A stretch of 64,000 bases of DNA from the NCBI RefSeq assembly GCF_003797945.1, contig NZ_RKKU01000002.1, positions 231,509 through 295,508 on the forward strand. Reading direction: 5' to 3'. The stretch is from Pseudomonas neustonica. Its GTDB lineage: Bacteria > Pseudomonadota > Gammaproteobacteria > Pseudomonadales > Pseudomonadaceae. The notes beneath the pieces were generated by a model. That model had not been told where the DNA came from and ran no database searches. It worked only from the letters and a program-made list of their open reading frames with translations. Positions 9,596-25,092 of the stretch are shown one piece after another. The translations under genes and the position numbers were made by a program. Position 1 is the first letter of the stretch. Each line of letters begins with the position of its first letter.

Positions 9596-10029
9596 GACAT
9601 CTCCTTGGGCTGGCTGGCGAGCCAGGTTTCGAGCAGCAGAGCGGCAGCCAGGCTATCTACCGGATTTTCTCGGTAACTGCCGGGCGTGCGTTGCTGGTCG
9701 CGTAACTGTTGTTTGGCTTCAAAAGTGGATAGGCGCTCATCGACGCACTGGGCGGGCAGATTGAATCGGCCCTCCAGTCGGCGGGCGAACTTGCTGGCGC
9801 GGGTGCTCATCTCACTCTCGCTGCCATCCATGTTCAGGGGCAAGCCGACAATAAGAATATCCGGCTTCCATTCCTTGATCAGTTTGCCGATGTGATCCCA
9901 GTCTGGAATGCCGTCGCGAGCGCGCAGGTTGATGAGTGGCTCGGCGCTGCCGGTCAACGTCTGGCCTACGGCAACCCCTATCTGTCGGGTGCCATAATCG
10001 AAAGCAAGGGCGCGCTGGTGCTTGACCAT
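9592..10029 (-). CDS. ruvX: Holliday junction resolvase-like protein RuvX/YqgF
   Basis: A 145-residue RNase H-fold protein. [17 protein letters not shown] carries the first catalytic Asp, [13 protein letters not shown] follows, and [10 protein letters not shown] and [15 protein letters not shown] hold later acidic residues. The family (YqgF) acts in 16S rRNA 5'-end maturation or junction cleavage. Overlaps algH by 1 bp and pyrR by 4 bp, indicating translational coupling. Same order as P. aeruginosa. Confidence 0.93.
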   Translation of the reverse strand: MVKHQRALAFDYGTRQIGVAVGQTLTGSAEPLINLRARDGIPDWDHIGKLIKEWKPDILIVGLPLNMDGSESEMSTRASKFARRLEGRFNLPAQCVDERLSTFEAKQQLRDQQRTPGSYRENPVDSLAAALLLETWLASQPKEMS

Positions 10030-10601
10030 CAGGCGTGGCCCGCCTGGCTGGTCAGTAGCGTCCAGTCCACCCCCAGCGAGCGTGCCGCTGCCGCCAAGCG
10101 GTCTGCGCTGGGTAGCGCAAACAATATCTGGTGGTCGGCCGGGCAGCTTAGCCAGACGTTATCAGCCAGTTCCTGCTCCAGTTGCCCTGCGTCCCAGCCG
10201 GCGTAGCCGAGCGCAATCAGAGCCTCGCTCGGCCCAAGGCCGCGAGCCATGTCCGAGAGGATGTCGCGGGAGGTGGTTAGCTGTAGCGGGCCGAGATCCA
10301 GGCTGGATTCCCACTGATGCGGACCAGGGTGCAATACAAAGCCGCGTTCCTGCTCGACCGGCCCGCCATTGAACACCTGGCACTGTTGTTCCGCGCAAAC
10401 GTCCAGCTCTGGGTCAAGCTGGTCAAGCAGGTCGGCCAGGTCCAGGTCGCTGGGTTGGTTGACCACCAGGCCCATTGCGCCTTGCTCCGAGTGTTCACAG
10501 AGATAAATCAGGCTGTGATTAAAACGCGGATCGGCCATGTGTGGCATGGCAATCAGAAAGTGATGGGTAAGGTTGCTCGGTATGCTCTGTTTCATGCGCA
10601 T
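10029..10601 (-). CDS. algH: AlgH/YqgE family protein (DUF179)
   Basis: A 190-residue protein with the family signature HHFLIAMPHMADPRF near the start and EQGAMGLVVNQP. Known genetically as a regulator of alginate and other products in Pseudomonas; its molecular role is not established. Two in-frame ATGs (10601 and 10595) are possible; neither has a strong ribosome binding site, and the second gives the MKQS start seen in relatives. Stop codon overlaps the ruvX start. Confidence 0.92.
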   Translation of the reverse strand: MRMKQSIPSNLTHHFLIAMPHMADPRFNHSLIYLCEHSEQGAMGLVVNQPSDLDLADLLDQLDPELDVCAEQQCQVFNGGPVEQERGFVLHPGPHQWESSLDLGPLQLTTSRDILSDMARGLGPSEALIALGYAGWDAGQLEQELADNVWLSCPADHQILFALPSADRLAAAARSLGVDWTLLTSQAGHA

Positions 10602-10646
10602 AGTATTGGGCGGAAGTGCTTGCAGAGCAAGGCTGGTTTGGTCCGG

Positions 10647-10666
10647 GCGGGCGTTGATGCGCCCGC
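10647..10666. repeat. REP-like palindrome between tonB and algH
   Basis: GCGGGCG and CGCCCGC pair around six bases. With its flank on the minus strand (TAGGAGCGGGC) it looks like the short dispersed GC palindromes common between Pseudomonas genes. It lies just after the tonB stop and may attenuate or stabilise the transcript. Confidence 0.45.
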
Positions 10667-10673
10667 TCCTAGT

Positions 10674-11567
10674 TTATGAACTGGATACCCGATCGCCCGG
10701 TTCAAAGCGCCAGGTGCGGATAATCTCCAGTACGTCGACATCCATCAAATCACCCGTGAAAGGCGTAAACGGGGCTGAAAGCCGCACGATCCGCAACGCT
10801 GCGTTATCCAGTACCGTATTACCGGAGGATTCGAGAATGCTCACTTCACGCAAGGTGCCATCGCGATTGATCGCTACCAGTAATCGCAGGCTGCCGTATA
10901 TCTTGTTGCTGCGTGCTTCAGCCGGGTAATTCAGGTTGCCGACTTTCTCGACTTTGCGGCGCCAGGCATCTTTATAGTAGGCGCCCTTGTCCTGCATGGT
11001 TGAAGCCGCATTGAGCCGCAATACCCTTGGGCGGCGTGCGTACTGTTGACGCTCTTCGGCAAGCTGGGCCTCCAGGCTGGCGATCTCGCTGGACAGGGTG
11101 CTCATATTAAAGTGCAGGCTGGCCGGTGGCGCTTCGGTCGGTTTGGGCTTGGTGGATGCAGTGGTGATCTGGTCGATTTTCGGCGCGCTGGTAGTAACGA
11201 CCTTTTGTTCCTGTGGCATGGGTGGTGGCGCGCTGACCTGTTGCTGCGGAGTGACCTTGTTGATTTCGCTATCTTGAAAGTCAGCCTCTTCTGTCGTGCT
11301 CGGAGCGGCTTTCTCTTCCAGGGTTCCGCTACCTTGCTGATTATGCTGCGCCAAATAATCAGCTTGCTCTGGCTGCTCCTCGCTCTGCTGGGTGGCGAGA
11401 GTGATTTCCAGGCTCTTGGACAGTTCACTTGGCGTAGGCAGGTCGAAGGTGATGCCAAGAATTACCAGGGCGTGTAGCACCGCAGCAATAAACAAGGTAA
11501 AGCCAAGACGGTCACGGGCGGTGACAGTCGGCGGCTGCGGTGTAGGAGGTGTTACGGCTGTATTCAT
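10674..11567 (-). CDS. tonB: TonB-family energy transducer (TonB3-like)
   Basis: A 297-residue protein with one N-terminal membrane helix (about 21-42, GFTLFIAAVLHALVILGI), a Gln/Pro/Thr-rich periplasmic spacer, and a C-terminal TonB domain (about 205-297) with YPAEARSNKIYGSLRLLVAINRDG. Location between gshB and algH matches P. aeruginosa tonB3 (PA0406), which has been linked to twitching rather than iron uptake. No exbB or exbD nearby. Function of this paralogue is inferred from position. Confidence 0.87.
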   Translation of the reverse strand: MNTAVTPPTPQPPTVTARDRLGFTLFIAAVLHALVILGITFDLPTPSELSKSLEITLATQQSEEQPEQADYLAQHNQQGSGTLEEKAAPSTTEEADFQDSEINKVTPQQQVSAPPPMPQEQKVVTTSAPKIDQITTASTKPKPTEAPPASLHFNMSTLSSEIASLEAQLAEERQQYARRPRVLRLNAASTMQDKGAYYKDAWRRKVEKVGNLNYPAEARSNKIYGSLRLLVAINRDGTLREVSILESSGNTVLDNAALRIVRLSAPFTPFTGDLMDVDVLEIIRTWRFEPGDRVSSS

Positions 11568-11643
11568 GCTTTCCGTAGGCTTCGACGTGATTCAGATATG
11601 CGGTGAAGTCTGCCCCGCGTGCCGGGAAAAGTCCATGCACTGC

Positions 11644-11676
11644 GTCACCTGCGCGACAGGCCGCGCGCAAGGTGAC
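11644..11676. repeat. Long inverted repeat after gshB
   Basis: GTCACCTGCGCG pairs with CGCGCAAGGTGAC, with one bulged base, in the 122-bp gap between gshB and tonB. It has no T-tract, so it is a strong RNA hairpin but not a classic terminator. Confidence 0.45.
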
Positions 11677-11689
11677 ACAGGTTCCGGCA

Positions 11690-12643
11690 TTAACGGGCAG
11701 CGAGTTGCTCGGCGATGGCGTCCATTAACTGTCCGCCGATATCAGTTTGGTAAGCGGCGTCAATCTCACGAATACAGGTGGGGCTGGTGACATTGATTTC
11801 GGTCAGGTAGTCGCCGATCACGTCCAGGCCAACGAACAGCAAGCCGCGCTCGCGCAGGGTCGGCCCTACTTGAGCGGCTATCCAGCGGTCGCGTTCGGTT
11901 AGTGGTCTCGCTTCGCCGCGGCCGCCAGCGGCCAGGTTGCCCCGTGTCTCGCCTTGCTGCGGGATACGCGCCAAACAGTAGGGTACTGGTTCGCCCTTGA
12001 TCATCAGGATGCGTTTGTCGCCATCTTTGATCTCCGGCAAATAGCGCTGGGCCATAATCTGTTCTTGGCCGTGGCGGGTCAGTGTTTCGATGATGACGCT
12101 GAGATTGGGATCGTTTTCCTTGATGCGGAAAATCATTGAACCGCCCATGCCATCTAGCGGTTTGAGAATGACGTCACGGTGCCGCTTGGCAAATTCGCGC
12201 AGAATGTCGGCCCGCCGTGTAACGATATGTTCGGGCGCGCACTGCGGGAATTGAGTAGCGAACAGCTTTTCGTTGCAGTCGCGCAGACTGGCTGGGCGAT
12301 TGACCACCAAGACGCCAGCGCGTTCAGCGGCTTCCAGAATGTGGGTTGCGTAAAGAAACTCATTGTCGAAGGGCGGGTCCTTGCGCATTAGTACGACGTC
12401 CAATGTGCTAAGGCTGAGCTGCTGCTGTTCGCCCAGGTCGTACCAGTGATCAGGGTCTGCATGTACCTGCAGGGAACGCATGCAGCCCATAGCCTGTCCG
12501 TCGGCAAGGTAGAGATCCTGAGGCTCCAGATAGAATAACTCCCACTGGCGCTCACTGGCGGCCAGTAGCATGGCCAGGGTGCTATCTTTCTTATAATGGA
12601 TCGCGCTGATGGGATCCATGACGACGCCGAGACGAATAGGCAT
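11690..12643 (-). CDS. gshB: Glutathione synthetase
   Basis: A 317-residue ATP-grasp ligase that adds glycine to gamma-glutamylcysteine. The chosen ATG gives MPIRLGVVMDPISAIHYKKDSTLAMLLAA, the conserved N-terminus; a longer frame to 12742 adds 33 unconserved residues. ATP-grasp signatures include VILKPLDGMGGSMIFRI, AQRYLPEIKDGDKRILMI and EINVTSPTCIREID. Its partner gshA lies 17 kb away in this window. Divergent from pilG across 225 bp that should hold both promoters. Confidence 0.96.
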   Translation of the reverse strand: MPIRLGVVMDPISAIHYKKDSTLAMLLAASERQWELFYLEPQDLYLADGQAMGCMRSLQVHADPDHWYDLGEQQQLSLSTLDVVLMRKDPPFDNEFLYATHILEAAERAGVLVVNRPASLRDCNEKLFATQFPQCAPEHIVTRRADILREFAKRHRDVILKPLDGMGGSMIFRIKENDPNLSVIIETLTRHGQEQIMAQRYLPEIKDGDKRILMIKGEPVPYCLARIPQQGETRGNLAAGGRGEARPLTERDRWIAAQVGPTLRERGLLFVGLDVIGDYLTEINVTSPTCIREIDAAYQTDIGGQLMDAIAEQLAAR

Positions 12644-12868
12644 ATTAGAGGTATTCCGCGCTGTTTCGAGGTAAGCATGCAGTGTAACGCTTGATGCTGT
12701 GTGCAATAAAGGTCGGCTAGTCTGGATGGATGCGCTGGACATGAGTAAGCTTTATAGATTGGCCGAGTAATCTATGCTAAAAGTACGCGAAAAGGATTTG
12801 GCTGGTCAGCGGCTGGCAAGACGCAGCCATAAAGAATTGAACCACCATTTATAACAAAGGCTGGTCTT

Positions 12869-13282
12869 ATGGAAGAAAATTTCGAGAGCCTGAAGGTCAT
12901 GGTGATTGATGACAGCAAGACGATTCGACGCACGGCGGAAACCTTGCTGAAAAAAGTCGGATGCACCGTGATTACTGCCGTTGATGGCTTTGATGCGCTA
13001 GCCAAGATTGCGGATAATCATCCCGATATCATCTTTGTTGACATCATGATGCCGCGCCTCGACGGCTATCAGACTTGTGCGCTGATCAAGAACAACAGCG
13101 CTTTCCGCTCCACCCCCGTGATCATGCTGTCCAGCAAGGATGGTCTGTTCGATAAGGCCAAGGGTCGGATAGTAGGCTCAGATCAGTATTTGACCAAGCC
13201 ATTCAGCAAAGAAGAGCTGCTTGGCGCTATTCGCGCGCATGTGCCGCAGGCTGGCAACATGGCTGGTGCGGCGGGCGCATAA
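12869..13282 (+). CDS. pilG: Twitching motility response regulator PilG
   Basis: A 137-residue stand-alone CheY-like receiver. DDSKTIRR holds the acidic pocket, the phospho-acceptor Asp is in IIFVDIMMPRLDG, and the conserved Lys is in YLTKPF. In Pseudomonas PilG is phosphorylated by ChpA and promotes pilus extension, with effects on cAMP. First gene of the Pil-Chp cluster; pilH follows 38 bp later. Confidence 0.95.
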   Translation: MEENFESLKVMVIDDSKTIRRTAETLLKKVGCTVITAVDGFDALAKIADNHPDIIFVDIMMPRLDGYQTCALIKNNSAFRSTPVIMLSSKDGLFDKAKGRIVGSDQYLTKPFSKEELLGAIRAHVPQAGNMAGAAGA

Positions 13283-13320
13283 GCGCCGCTGCATAATTTT
13301 GAATTAACCGGGGGACTCCG

Positions 13321-13686
13321 ATGGCCCGTATTCTGGTAGTAGATGATTCGCCAACCGAGCTTTATAAGCTCACCGGCATGCTTGAAAAGCACGGTTATGA
13401 AGTATTAAAGGCAGAGAACGGGGCAGATGGCGTTGCGCTTGCACGTCAGGAAAAGCCGGATGCTGTATTAATGGATATTGTCATGCCTGGCCTCAACGGT
13501 TTTCAGGCAACTCGTCAATTAACCAAAGATCCGGAAACTGCCAATATTCCGGTGATTATAGTCACCACCAAAGACCAGGAAACCGATAAGGTCTGGGGTA
13601 AACGCCAGGGTGCAAAAGACTACCTGACCAAGCCGGTCGAGGAATCTACTCTGGTCCAGACACTGAAATCGGTACTCGGCAGCTAG
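13321..13686 (+). CDS. pilH: Twitching motility response regulator PilH
   Basis: A 121-residue CheY-like receiver (MARILVVDDSPTELYKL), acceptor Asp in AVLMDIVMPGLNG and Lys in DYLTKPV. In Pseudomonas it opposes PilG, acting as phosphate sink or retraction regulator. A GGGGGA ribosome site sits just upstream of the ATG. Part of pilGHIJK-chpABC. Confidence 0.95.
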   Translation: MARILVVDDSPTELYKLTGMLEKHGYEVLKAENGADGVALARQEKPDAVLMDIVMPGLNGFQATRQLTKDPETANIPVIIVTTKDQETDKVWGKRQGAKDYLTKPVEESTLVQTLKSVLGS

Positions 13687-13733
13687 GAAATCCTGCTTGT
13701 TCGATGCCGCATAACAACGAGAATAGACTCGGC

Positions 13734-14270
13734 ATGTCAGATATACAGCATCCCTTCGATCTATTGCAGACGCTGGCCAAAAGTTATCGCACACAGGCTA
13801 GCGGCTTGCCGTCTCAAGATGTGGTGAGCGAAGTCTGGAGTGGTGTCGGCTTTCGGCTGGCAGGACACTTTATGCTCGCTGCCATGGGCGAGGTCAGTGA
13901 AATTCTGCATGAGCCACGTTACACCGCGTTGCCCCGGGTTAAGGCTTGGGTACGAGGTGTAGCCAATGTGCGTGGCCGTCTATTACCGATCGTTGATATG
14001 AGCGGTTTTTTTGGTGTCACCAGCACAGCGCCGCGCAAGCAGCGCCGAGTCCTGGTGCTGGATCGTGACGACCTGTTTGTTGGCTTGCTGATCGATGAGT
14101 TACTGGGTATGCAGCACATGCCCGTCAGCTCCTTCAGTGAACGCCTACCAGAGCTCGATGACGCGGTGCGTCCCTATGTCATAGGTGCCTATGACGGCGA
14201 GCAACAGGCGCTGGTATTTAATTTTCGCGCATTAGCGCACGATCAGGCGTTTCTCGACGTAGCGCTTTGA
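13734..14270 (+). CDS. pilI: CheW-like adaptor PilI
   Basis: A 178-residue CheW-domain protein coupling the receptor PilJ to the kinase ChpA. The start MSDIQHPFDLLQTLAKSYR at 13734 fits relatives; an upstream in-frame ATG at 13704 adds ten unconserved residues. The CheW core ANVRGRLLPIVDMSGFFG and VLVLDRDDLFVGLLIDELLGMQ is clear. Forty-seven bases separate it from pilH. Confidence 0.93.
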   Translation: MSDIQHPFDLLQTLAKSYRTQASGLPSQDVVSEVWSGVGFRLAGHFMLAAMGEVSEILHEPRYTALPRVKAWVRGVANVRGRLLPIVDMSGFFGVTSTAPRKQRRVLVLDRDDLFVGLLIDELLGMQHMPVSSFSERLPELDDAVRPYVIGAYDGEQQALVFNFRALAHDQAFLDVAL

Positions 14271-14360
14271 TCAGTATTTGGGGTGCGGCCGGTGATGAGC
14301 TGCTGCATCGGAGCATGTTAGCTAGAACAACAAGGCTGTCGGCCAGGTAGGGGCCATAAA

Positions 14361-16400
14361 ATGAAAAAGTTCGATAGACAGATGCTGTCCACGATGCGAA
14401 GCAACCGCACGCTCACCGGCCTGTTCGCCGTACTGATCCTGTCGTTGTTGTTGCTGTTCGTCAACTTCCTGTATTTGAATATTCAGAGTAAGTACGACAC
14501 CGAATATATCGGCCACGCAGGTGAGTTGCGCGTACTGTCGCAGGAAATTTCCAAGTCGGCGACTGAGGCAGCTACGGGTACGCCGGAAGCCTTTGGTCTG
14601 CTGTTGACGGCGCGTAACGACTTCCAGCAGCGCTGGGATTATCTGATAGAAGGTCGTGAACAAACCGGCCTTCCTCCGACTCCCGCTTCGCTGCAGGAGC
14701 AGCTGGCGCCTGCGCAAGATGACTGGGATAAAGTACGCCGCAATGCGGACGCCATTTTGGCCAGTCAGGCGACGGTATTGTCCCTACACGAAGTTGCCAA
14801 CAACTTGTCTGATACCGTGCCTCAGCTTCAGGTCGAGTATGAAGACGTGGTTGATTTGTTGATTACCAGCGGCGCATCGGCCGACCAGGTGGCCATCGCT
14901 CAGCGGCAATCATTGCTGGCCGAGCGTATTCTTGGCTCGGTAAACCGCGTACTCGCTGGTGACCAGGACTCGGTGATGGCAGCGGACAGTTTTGGTCGTG
15001 ATGCCAGCCTCTTTGGTCGCGTACTGCAGGGTATGTTGCAGGGCAACGATGCTATTGGCATTACGCAGGTAACCAACCCGGAAGCAGCCGCCCGACTCGA
15101 GGAAATTCAAGAGCTGTTCCGCTACGTATCGGATTCTGTTGACCAGATTCTGCTGACGTCTCCGGAGCTCTATCAGGTACGTTCCGCTGCCAACGAAATC
15201 TTTACCGATTCGCAGTCGCTGCTGGAAAACGTATCAGAATTGGCCCGTGGCTTTGAGAGTCGCGCTGATGCCCGTGTTATCAACAGTATTTTAGGCTACG
15301 CGCTGGGCGTCATTGCCTTGGGCTGCATTTTGCTGATCGGTGTGCAGATGACCCGCGAAACCCGCGAGCGTCTGGTTGAAACCGCTGAGAAAAATGAGCG
15401 CAACCAGGCAGCGATTTTGCGACTGCTGGATGAGATCGGTGACTTGGCCGACGGTGACCTCACCGCCCAGGCTACGGTAACCGAGGACTTCACGGGTGCG
15501 ATCGCAGACTCTATCAATGAATCTATTGACCAACTCCGCGCACTGGTACTGACCATTAACGAAACGGCCTTGCAGGTAGAAGGCGCTGCCCAGGAAACAC
15601 AGGGTACAGCGATGCACTTGGCCGAGGCCTCCGAGCACCAGGCACAGGAAATTGCTGGCGCCTCTGCCGCGGTAAACGAGATGGCGGTTTCCATTGACCA
15701 GGTATCCGCCAACGCTTCCGAATCGGCGGCGGTAGCAGAACGTTCGGTAGCCATCGCCAACAAGGGTAACGAGGTAGTACAGAATACCATCGTTGGCATG
15801 GATACCATTCGCGAGCAGATTCAGGACACATCCAAGCGGATCAAGCGCCTGGGTGAGTCATCGCAGGAAATTGGTGACATCGTAAGTCTGATTAACGACA
15901 TTGCTGACCAGACCAACATTCTGGCCTTGAACGCCGCGATTCAGGCCTCCATGGCCGGTGACGCCGGTCGAGGCTTCGCGGTGGTAGCCGACGAAGTACA
16001 GCGTCTGGCTGAACGTTCTTCTGGTGCCACCAAGCAGATTGAAGCGCTGGTAAAAACCATTCAGACCGATACCAATGAAGCAGTTATCTCGATGGAACAG
16101 ACGACGTCCGAGGTGGTTCGTGGTGCCCGTTTGGCACAGGACGCCGGTGTCGCTCTGGAAGAGATCGAGAAGGTATCAACCAGTCTGGCAGCCTTGATTC
16201 AGAACATTTCCAACGCCGCACGGCAGCAGGCTTCTTCTGCCGGTCACATTTCCAATACCATGAACGTGATCCAGGAGATCACCTCGCAAACCTCGGCAGG
16301 TACCACCACCACCGCACGCAGCATTGGTGAGTTGGCGAAACTGGCTGAGGCCATGCGTCAGTCGGTTGACGGCTTCACGCTACCGCAGCAGGACGACTAA
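14361..16400 (+). CDS. pilJ: Methyl-accepting chemotaxis protein PilJ
   Basis: A 679-residue chemoreceptor of the Pil-Chp system. Membrane helices at about 17-38 and 310-332 flank a long helical periplasmic region; a HAMP-like linker and the signalling domain follow. The hairpin tip reads [41 protein letters not shown], with Gln-Ala-Ser-Met where most MCPs have Glu-Ala-Ala-Arg, a PilJ trait. It senses surface contact or pilus signals in P. aeruginosa. Followed by pilK after 59 bp. Confidence 0.95.
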   Translation: MKKFDRQMLSTMRSNRTLTGLFAVLILSLLLLFVNFLYLNIQSKYDTEYIGHAGELRVLSQEISKSATEAATGTPEAFGLLLTARNDFQQRWDYLIEGREQTGLPPTPASLQEQLAPAQDDWDKVRRNADAILASQATVLSLHEVANNLSDTVPQLQVEYEDVVDLLITSGASADQVAIAQRQSLLAERILGSVNRVLAGDQDSVMAADSFGRDASLFGRVLQGMLQGNDAIGITQVTNPEAAARLEEIQELFRYVSDSVDQILLTSPELYQVRSAANEIFTDSQSLLENVSELARGFESRADARVINSILGYALGVIALGCILLIGVQMTRETRERLVETAEKNERNQAAILRLLDEIGDLADGDLTAQATVTEDFTGAIADSINESIDQLRALVLTINETALQVEGAAQETQGTAMHLAEASEHQAQEIAGASAAVNEMAVSIDQVSANASESAAVAERSVAIANKGNEVVQNTIVGMDTIREQIQDTSKRIKRLGESSQEIGDIVSLINDIADQTNILALNAAIQASMAGDAGRGFAVVADEVQRLAERSSGATKQIEALVKTIQTDTNEAVISMEQTTSEVVRGARLAQDAGVALEEIEKVSTSLAALIQNISNAARQQASSAGHISNTMNVIQEITSQTSAGTTTTARSIGELAKLAEAMRQSVDGFTLPQQDD

Positions 16401-16459
16401 GCTGAGTCGGAAGGCTGCAAGCGCGGCCCTCCGGTTTCGCCTGGAGCGAGGGGCATAAA

Positions 16460-17344
16460 GTGCAGACAACGCAGAATTGGTCGTTGCAACAGCTGCCGGA
16501 AATGGACGCGCATCAGTTTCGGCAGTGGCAAACACTGCTGGAGGCTCGTACCGGCGTGTGCGTTAGTGATCAGCGCAGAACGTTTTTGCAGACCAGCGTT
16601 GGCACGCGCATGCGTGAGCTGAACATCACCGACTATCAGCAATACTATGATCAGGTGACGCAGGGTGCGGCGGGCGCGGTGGAATGGTCTGCGCTGATTG
16701 ACCGACTGACGGTGCGGGAAACCAGCTTTATGCGGCACCGGCCCTCGTTCGATGCCATTGGTCGGCATTTGAGCACACTGCTTGCTGATCGGGGCGCAGA
16801 GCGGCCATTGCAGCTATGGAGTGTGGGTTGCGCCAGCGGCGAGGAGGCTTACTCGTTGGCCATTGTCAGCGAGCAAAGTATTGCTGCAGCGGGCGGCCAT
16901 GCCAGCGGATATGGCGTCTGGGCGACCGATATAAGCCTAAAGGCGCTAGAGCAGGGGCGTGCCGCCACTTACTCTGGCAATCGTCTGGGCGGACTGGACG
17001 ACCGTGAGCGCCGCGAATGGCTGCAAACCCTGCCGAATGACCGTTACGAAGTTGCCTATGCCCTGCGTGACCGGGTGTGTTTTTCTCGCTTGAACATTCT
17101 GGAATTGGCCCAGGCCCCTATCAGGGACCTGGATATTATTTTCTGCCAGAACCTGCTCATCTATTTCCGTCGCTGGCGTCGCCGCGATCTGCTCAACCTG
17201 CTGGCGACGCGGCTCGCGCCCGGCGGCATGTTGATCATTGGATTGGGTGAAATCATGGACTGGAATAATCCCTTGCTCGAGCGGCTACCTGATGACCAGG
17301 TACAGGCCTATGTGCGCCGGGATAGCACTGGACGTCTGGAGTAA
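16460..17344 (+). CDS. pilK: CheR-type receptor methyltransferase PilK
   Basis: A 294-residue S-adenosylmethionine-dependent methyltransferase for PilJ. N-terminal CheR domain, then the SAM site LQLWSVGCASGEEAYSLAI and DIIFCQNLLIYFRR, both diagnostic. The start could be ATG-less: GTG at 16460 has GAGCGAGGGGC upstream and gives VQTTQNWSLQQL. Two bases separate its stop from the chpA start, so translation is probably coupled. Confidence 0.93.
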   Translation: MQTTQNWSLQQLPEMDAHQFRQWQTLLEARTGVCVSDQRRTFLQTSVGTRMRELNITDYQQYYDQVTQGAAGAVEWSALIDRLTVRETSFMRHRPSFDAIGRHLSTLLADRGAERPLQLWSVGCASGEEAYSLAIVSEQSIAAAGGHASGYGVWATDISLKALEQGRAATYSGNRLGGLDDRERREWLQTLPNDRYEVAYALRDRVCFSRLNILELAQAPIRDLDIIFCQNLLIYFRRWRRRDLLNLLATRLAPGGMLIIGLGEIMDWNNPLLERLPDDQVQAYVRRDSTGRLE

Positions 17345-17346
17345 AT

Positions 17347-23590
<6,244 letters not shown>

Positions 23591-23604
<14 letters not shown>

Positions 23605-24562
23605 TAGCGGTGTGCCGGCGATTGCTCTGCTCGCCGGCAACGAAAGTAAGCGTAATCGGCTGGCGGACGTACTCACTGGGTTCGGCTACCGTTTGGTTTT
23701 TGCCAGTGATCCCGCCGAGCTTGATGCGGGGCGACTGGCGCAGATCGAGACCGATGCCTGGTTGCTTGAGCTGGCTGAAGAATCACCGTTGGCAGACTGG
23801 TTGCTTGAACATAGTCCAGTGCCTGTTCTGTTGGGCGTCGGCGATATTCCTGATGTGAGCGATGAGGAGTATCCGCGCTGGCAACGGCGCTTGCTCGGTA
23901 AGCTGCAGCCCCTGCTTGGTGCGCCACCTGCGACTGACTGCCTGGCCCCGGCGATAGTGCCTCAACTACCCCATGATGTGCCGTCTTGTGTTTGGGTGCT
24001 GGGCGCGTCTCTGGGTGGTCCAGCAGCAGTTAAGCGCTTCCTGGATATACTGCCGGCAGCGTTGCCGGTCGCTTTCATCTATGCCCAGCATATTGACGCT
24101 GGCTTTGAACAGCAGTTACCGCAGATTCTGGGTCGCCAGAATGACTGGCGTATTATCAACTGTCAGCCTGGTGCTCATCTGCGCAGGGGGGATGTGTTGG
24201 TTGCGCCAGTATCGCGCTCGTTGCGCTTCGGCTCCGGCGGTGCAGTGCAATTAAGTGATGAAGCCTGGCCGGGCTTGTATCGTCCGTCGATTGAGGCGGT
24301 GCTTGATGAGACGGTGCGTGCTTTTGGGTCTGCCAGCGGCGTTATTGTTTTCAGCGGTATGGGTGAAGACGGCGTAGGCGCTTGTGGCCGATTGCGTCAG
24401 CAGGGGATTGAGGTTTGGACCCAGGATGAGCAGAGCTCAGCCTGCGCGACCATGCCCAAAGCGGTAAAGGATGCCGGCTTCAGTAGCCGAGAAGGCTCGC
24501 CAGAAGAGTTGGCAGCGGCGCTGCAGCATTGGCTGCTGCAAGAATGGCCACTGGCCCTGTAG
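23591..24562 (+). CDS. chpB: CheB-type receptor methylesterase ChpB
   Basis: A 323-residue protein. The C-terminal CheB domain has the catalytic Ser in VLGASLGGP, His in YAQHID and Asp in SGMGEDGVGA. The N-terminal part (about 1-110) keeps the size of a receiver but lacks a recognisable acidic pocket and a DxxMP acceptor site, so it is probably not phosphorylated in the usual way. Removes methyl groups from PilJ. Its ATG lies 14 bp inside chpA. Confidence 0.9.
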
Positions 24563-24603
24563 GCGCGACAGCGTCCCACGAATAGCAATGAGGATCGGTA
24601 GAC

Positions 24604-25080
24604 ATGTCGGATGTGCTGGAAAGCCTTAATGGTCTCATCATTCCGCTGGCGGGTAAGCCGCTATTGTTACCTAACGTCGCGGTAGCCGAACTAGTGGCTT
24701 ACCGCCTTAGCCAGTCGGCATCGAGCGGGCCCGAATGGTTTCTCGGCTGGACTCTTTGGCGTGACCAGCAAGTACCCATGGTAGACCTCGACAACTTGCT
24801 GGCTGAAGGCGCGGAACCTGCTGCTGGAGCAGAGCCGCGCACGCTGATTCTGAACGCGCTGGATGGCGTGACTAACCTGCGCTTTATCGGTGTGCGGGTG
24901 TGGGGCATACCGCGCGCGCGCCGGTTGACGCGCGAAGAGGTAGAGAAGGTTGGGGAAGGCAGCAGCTATGTATTACAGCGCGTGCAGGTAGCGGAGGAGG
25001 CTGGCGAACTGCTGATTCCCGACTTGTCCGCCGTCGAGCAGGCGCTGGACCAGTCCGGTCTCTTGCGCCGCGCCGGTTGA
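24604..25080 (+). CDS. chpC: CheW-like adaptor ChpC
   Basis: A 158-residue CheW-family protein (start MSDVLESLNGLIIPLAGKPLLLPNVAVAEL; PMVDLDNLL in the core). In P. aeruginosa ChpC is thought to link other receptors to ChpA. It ends the Pil-Chp cluster here; the chpD and chpE genes found next in P. aeruginosa are absent and the convergent envZ starts its 3' end 12 bp away. Confidence 0.88.
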   Translation: MSDVLESLNGLIIPLAGKPLLLPNVAVAELVAYRLSQSASSGPEWFLGWTLWRDQQVPMVDLDNLLAEGAEPAAGAEPRTLILNALDGVTNLRFIGVRVWGIPRARRLTREEVEKVGEGSSYVLQRVQVAEEAGELLIPDLSAVEQALDQSGLLRRAG

Positions 25081-25092
25081 TCAGCCCTCGTA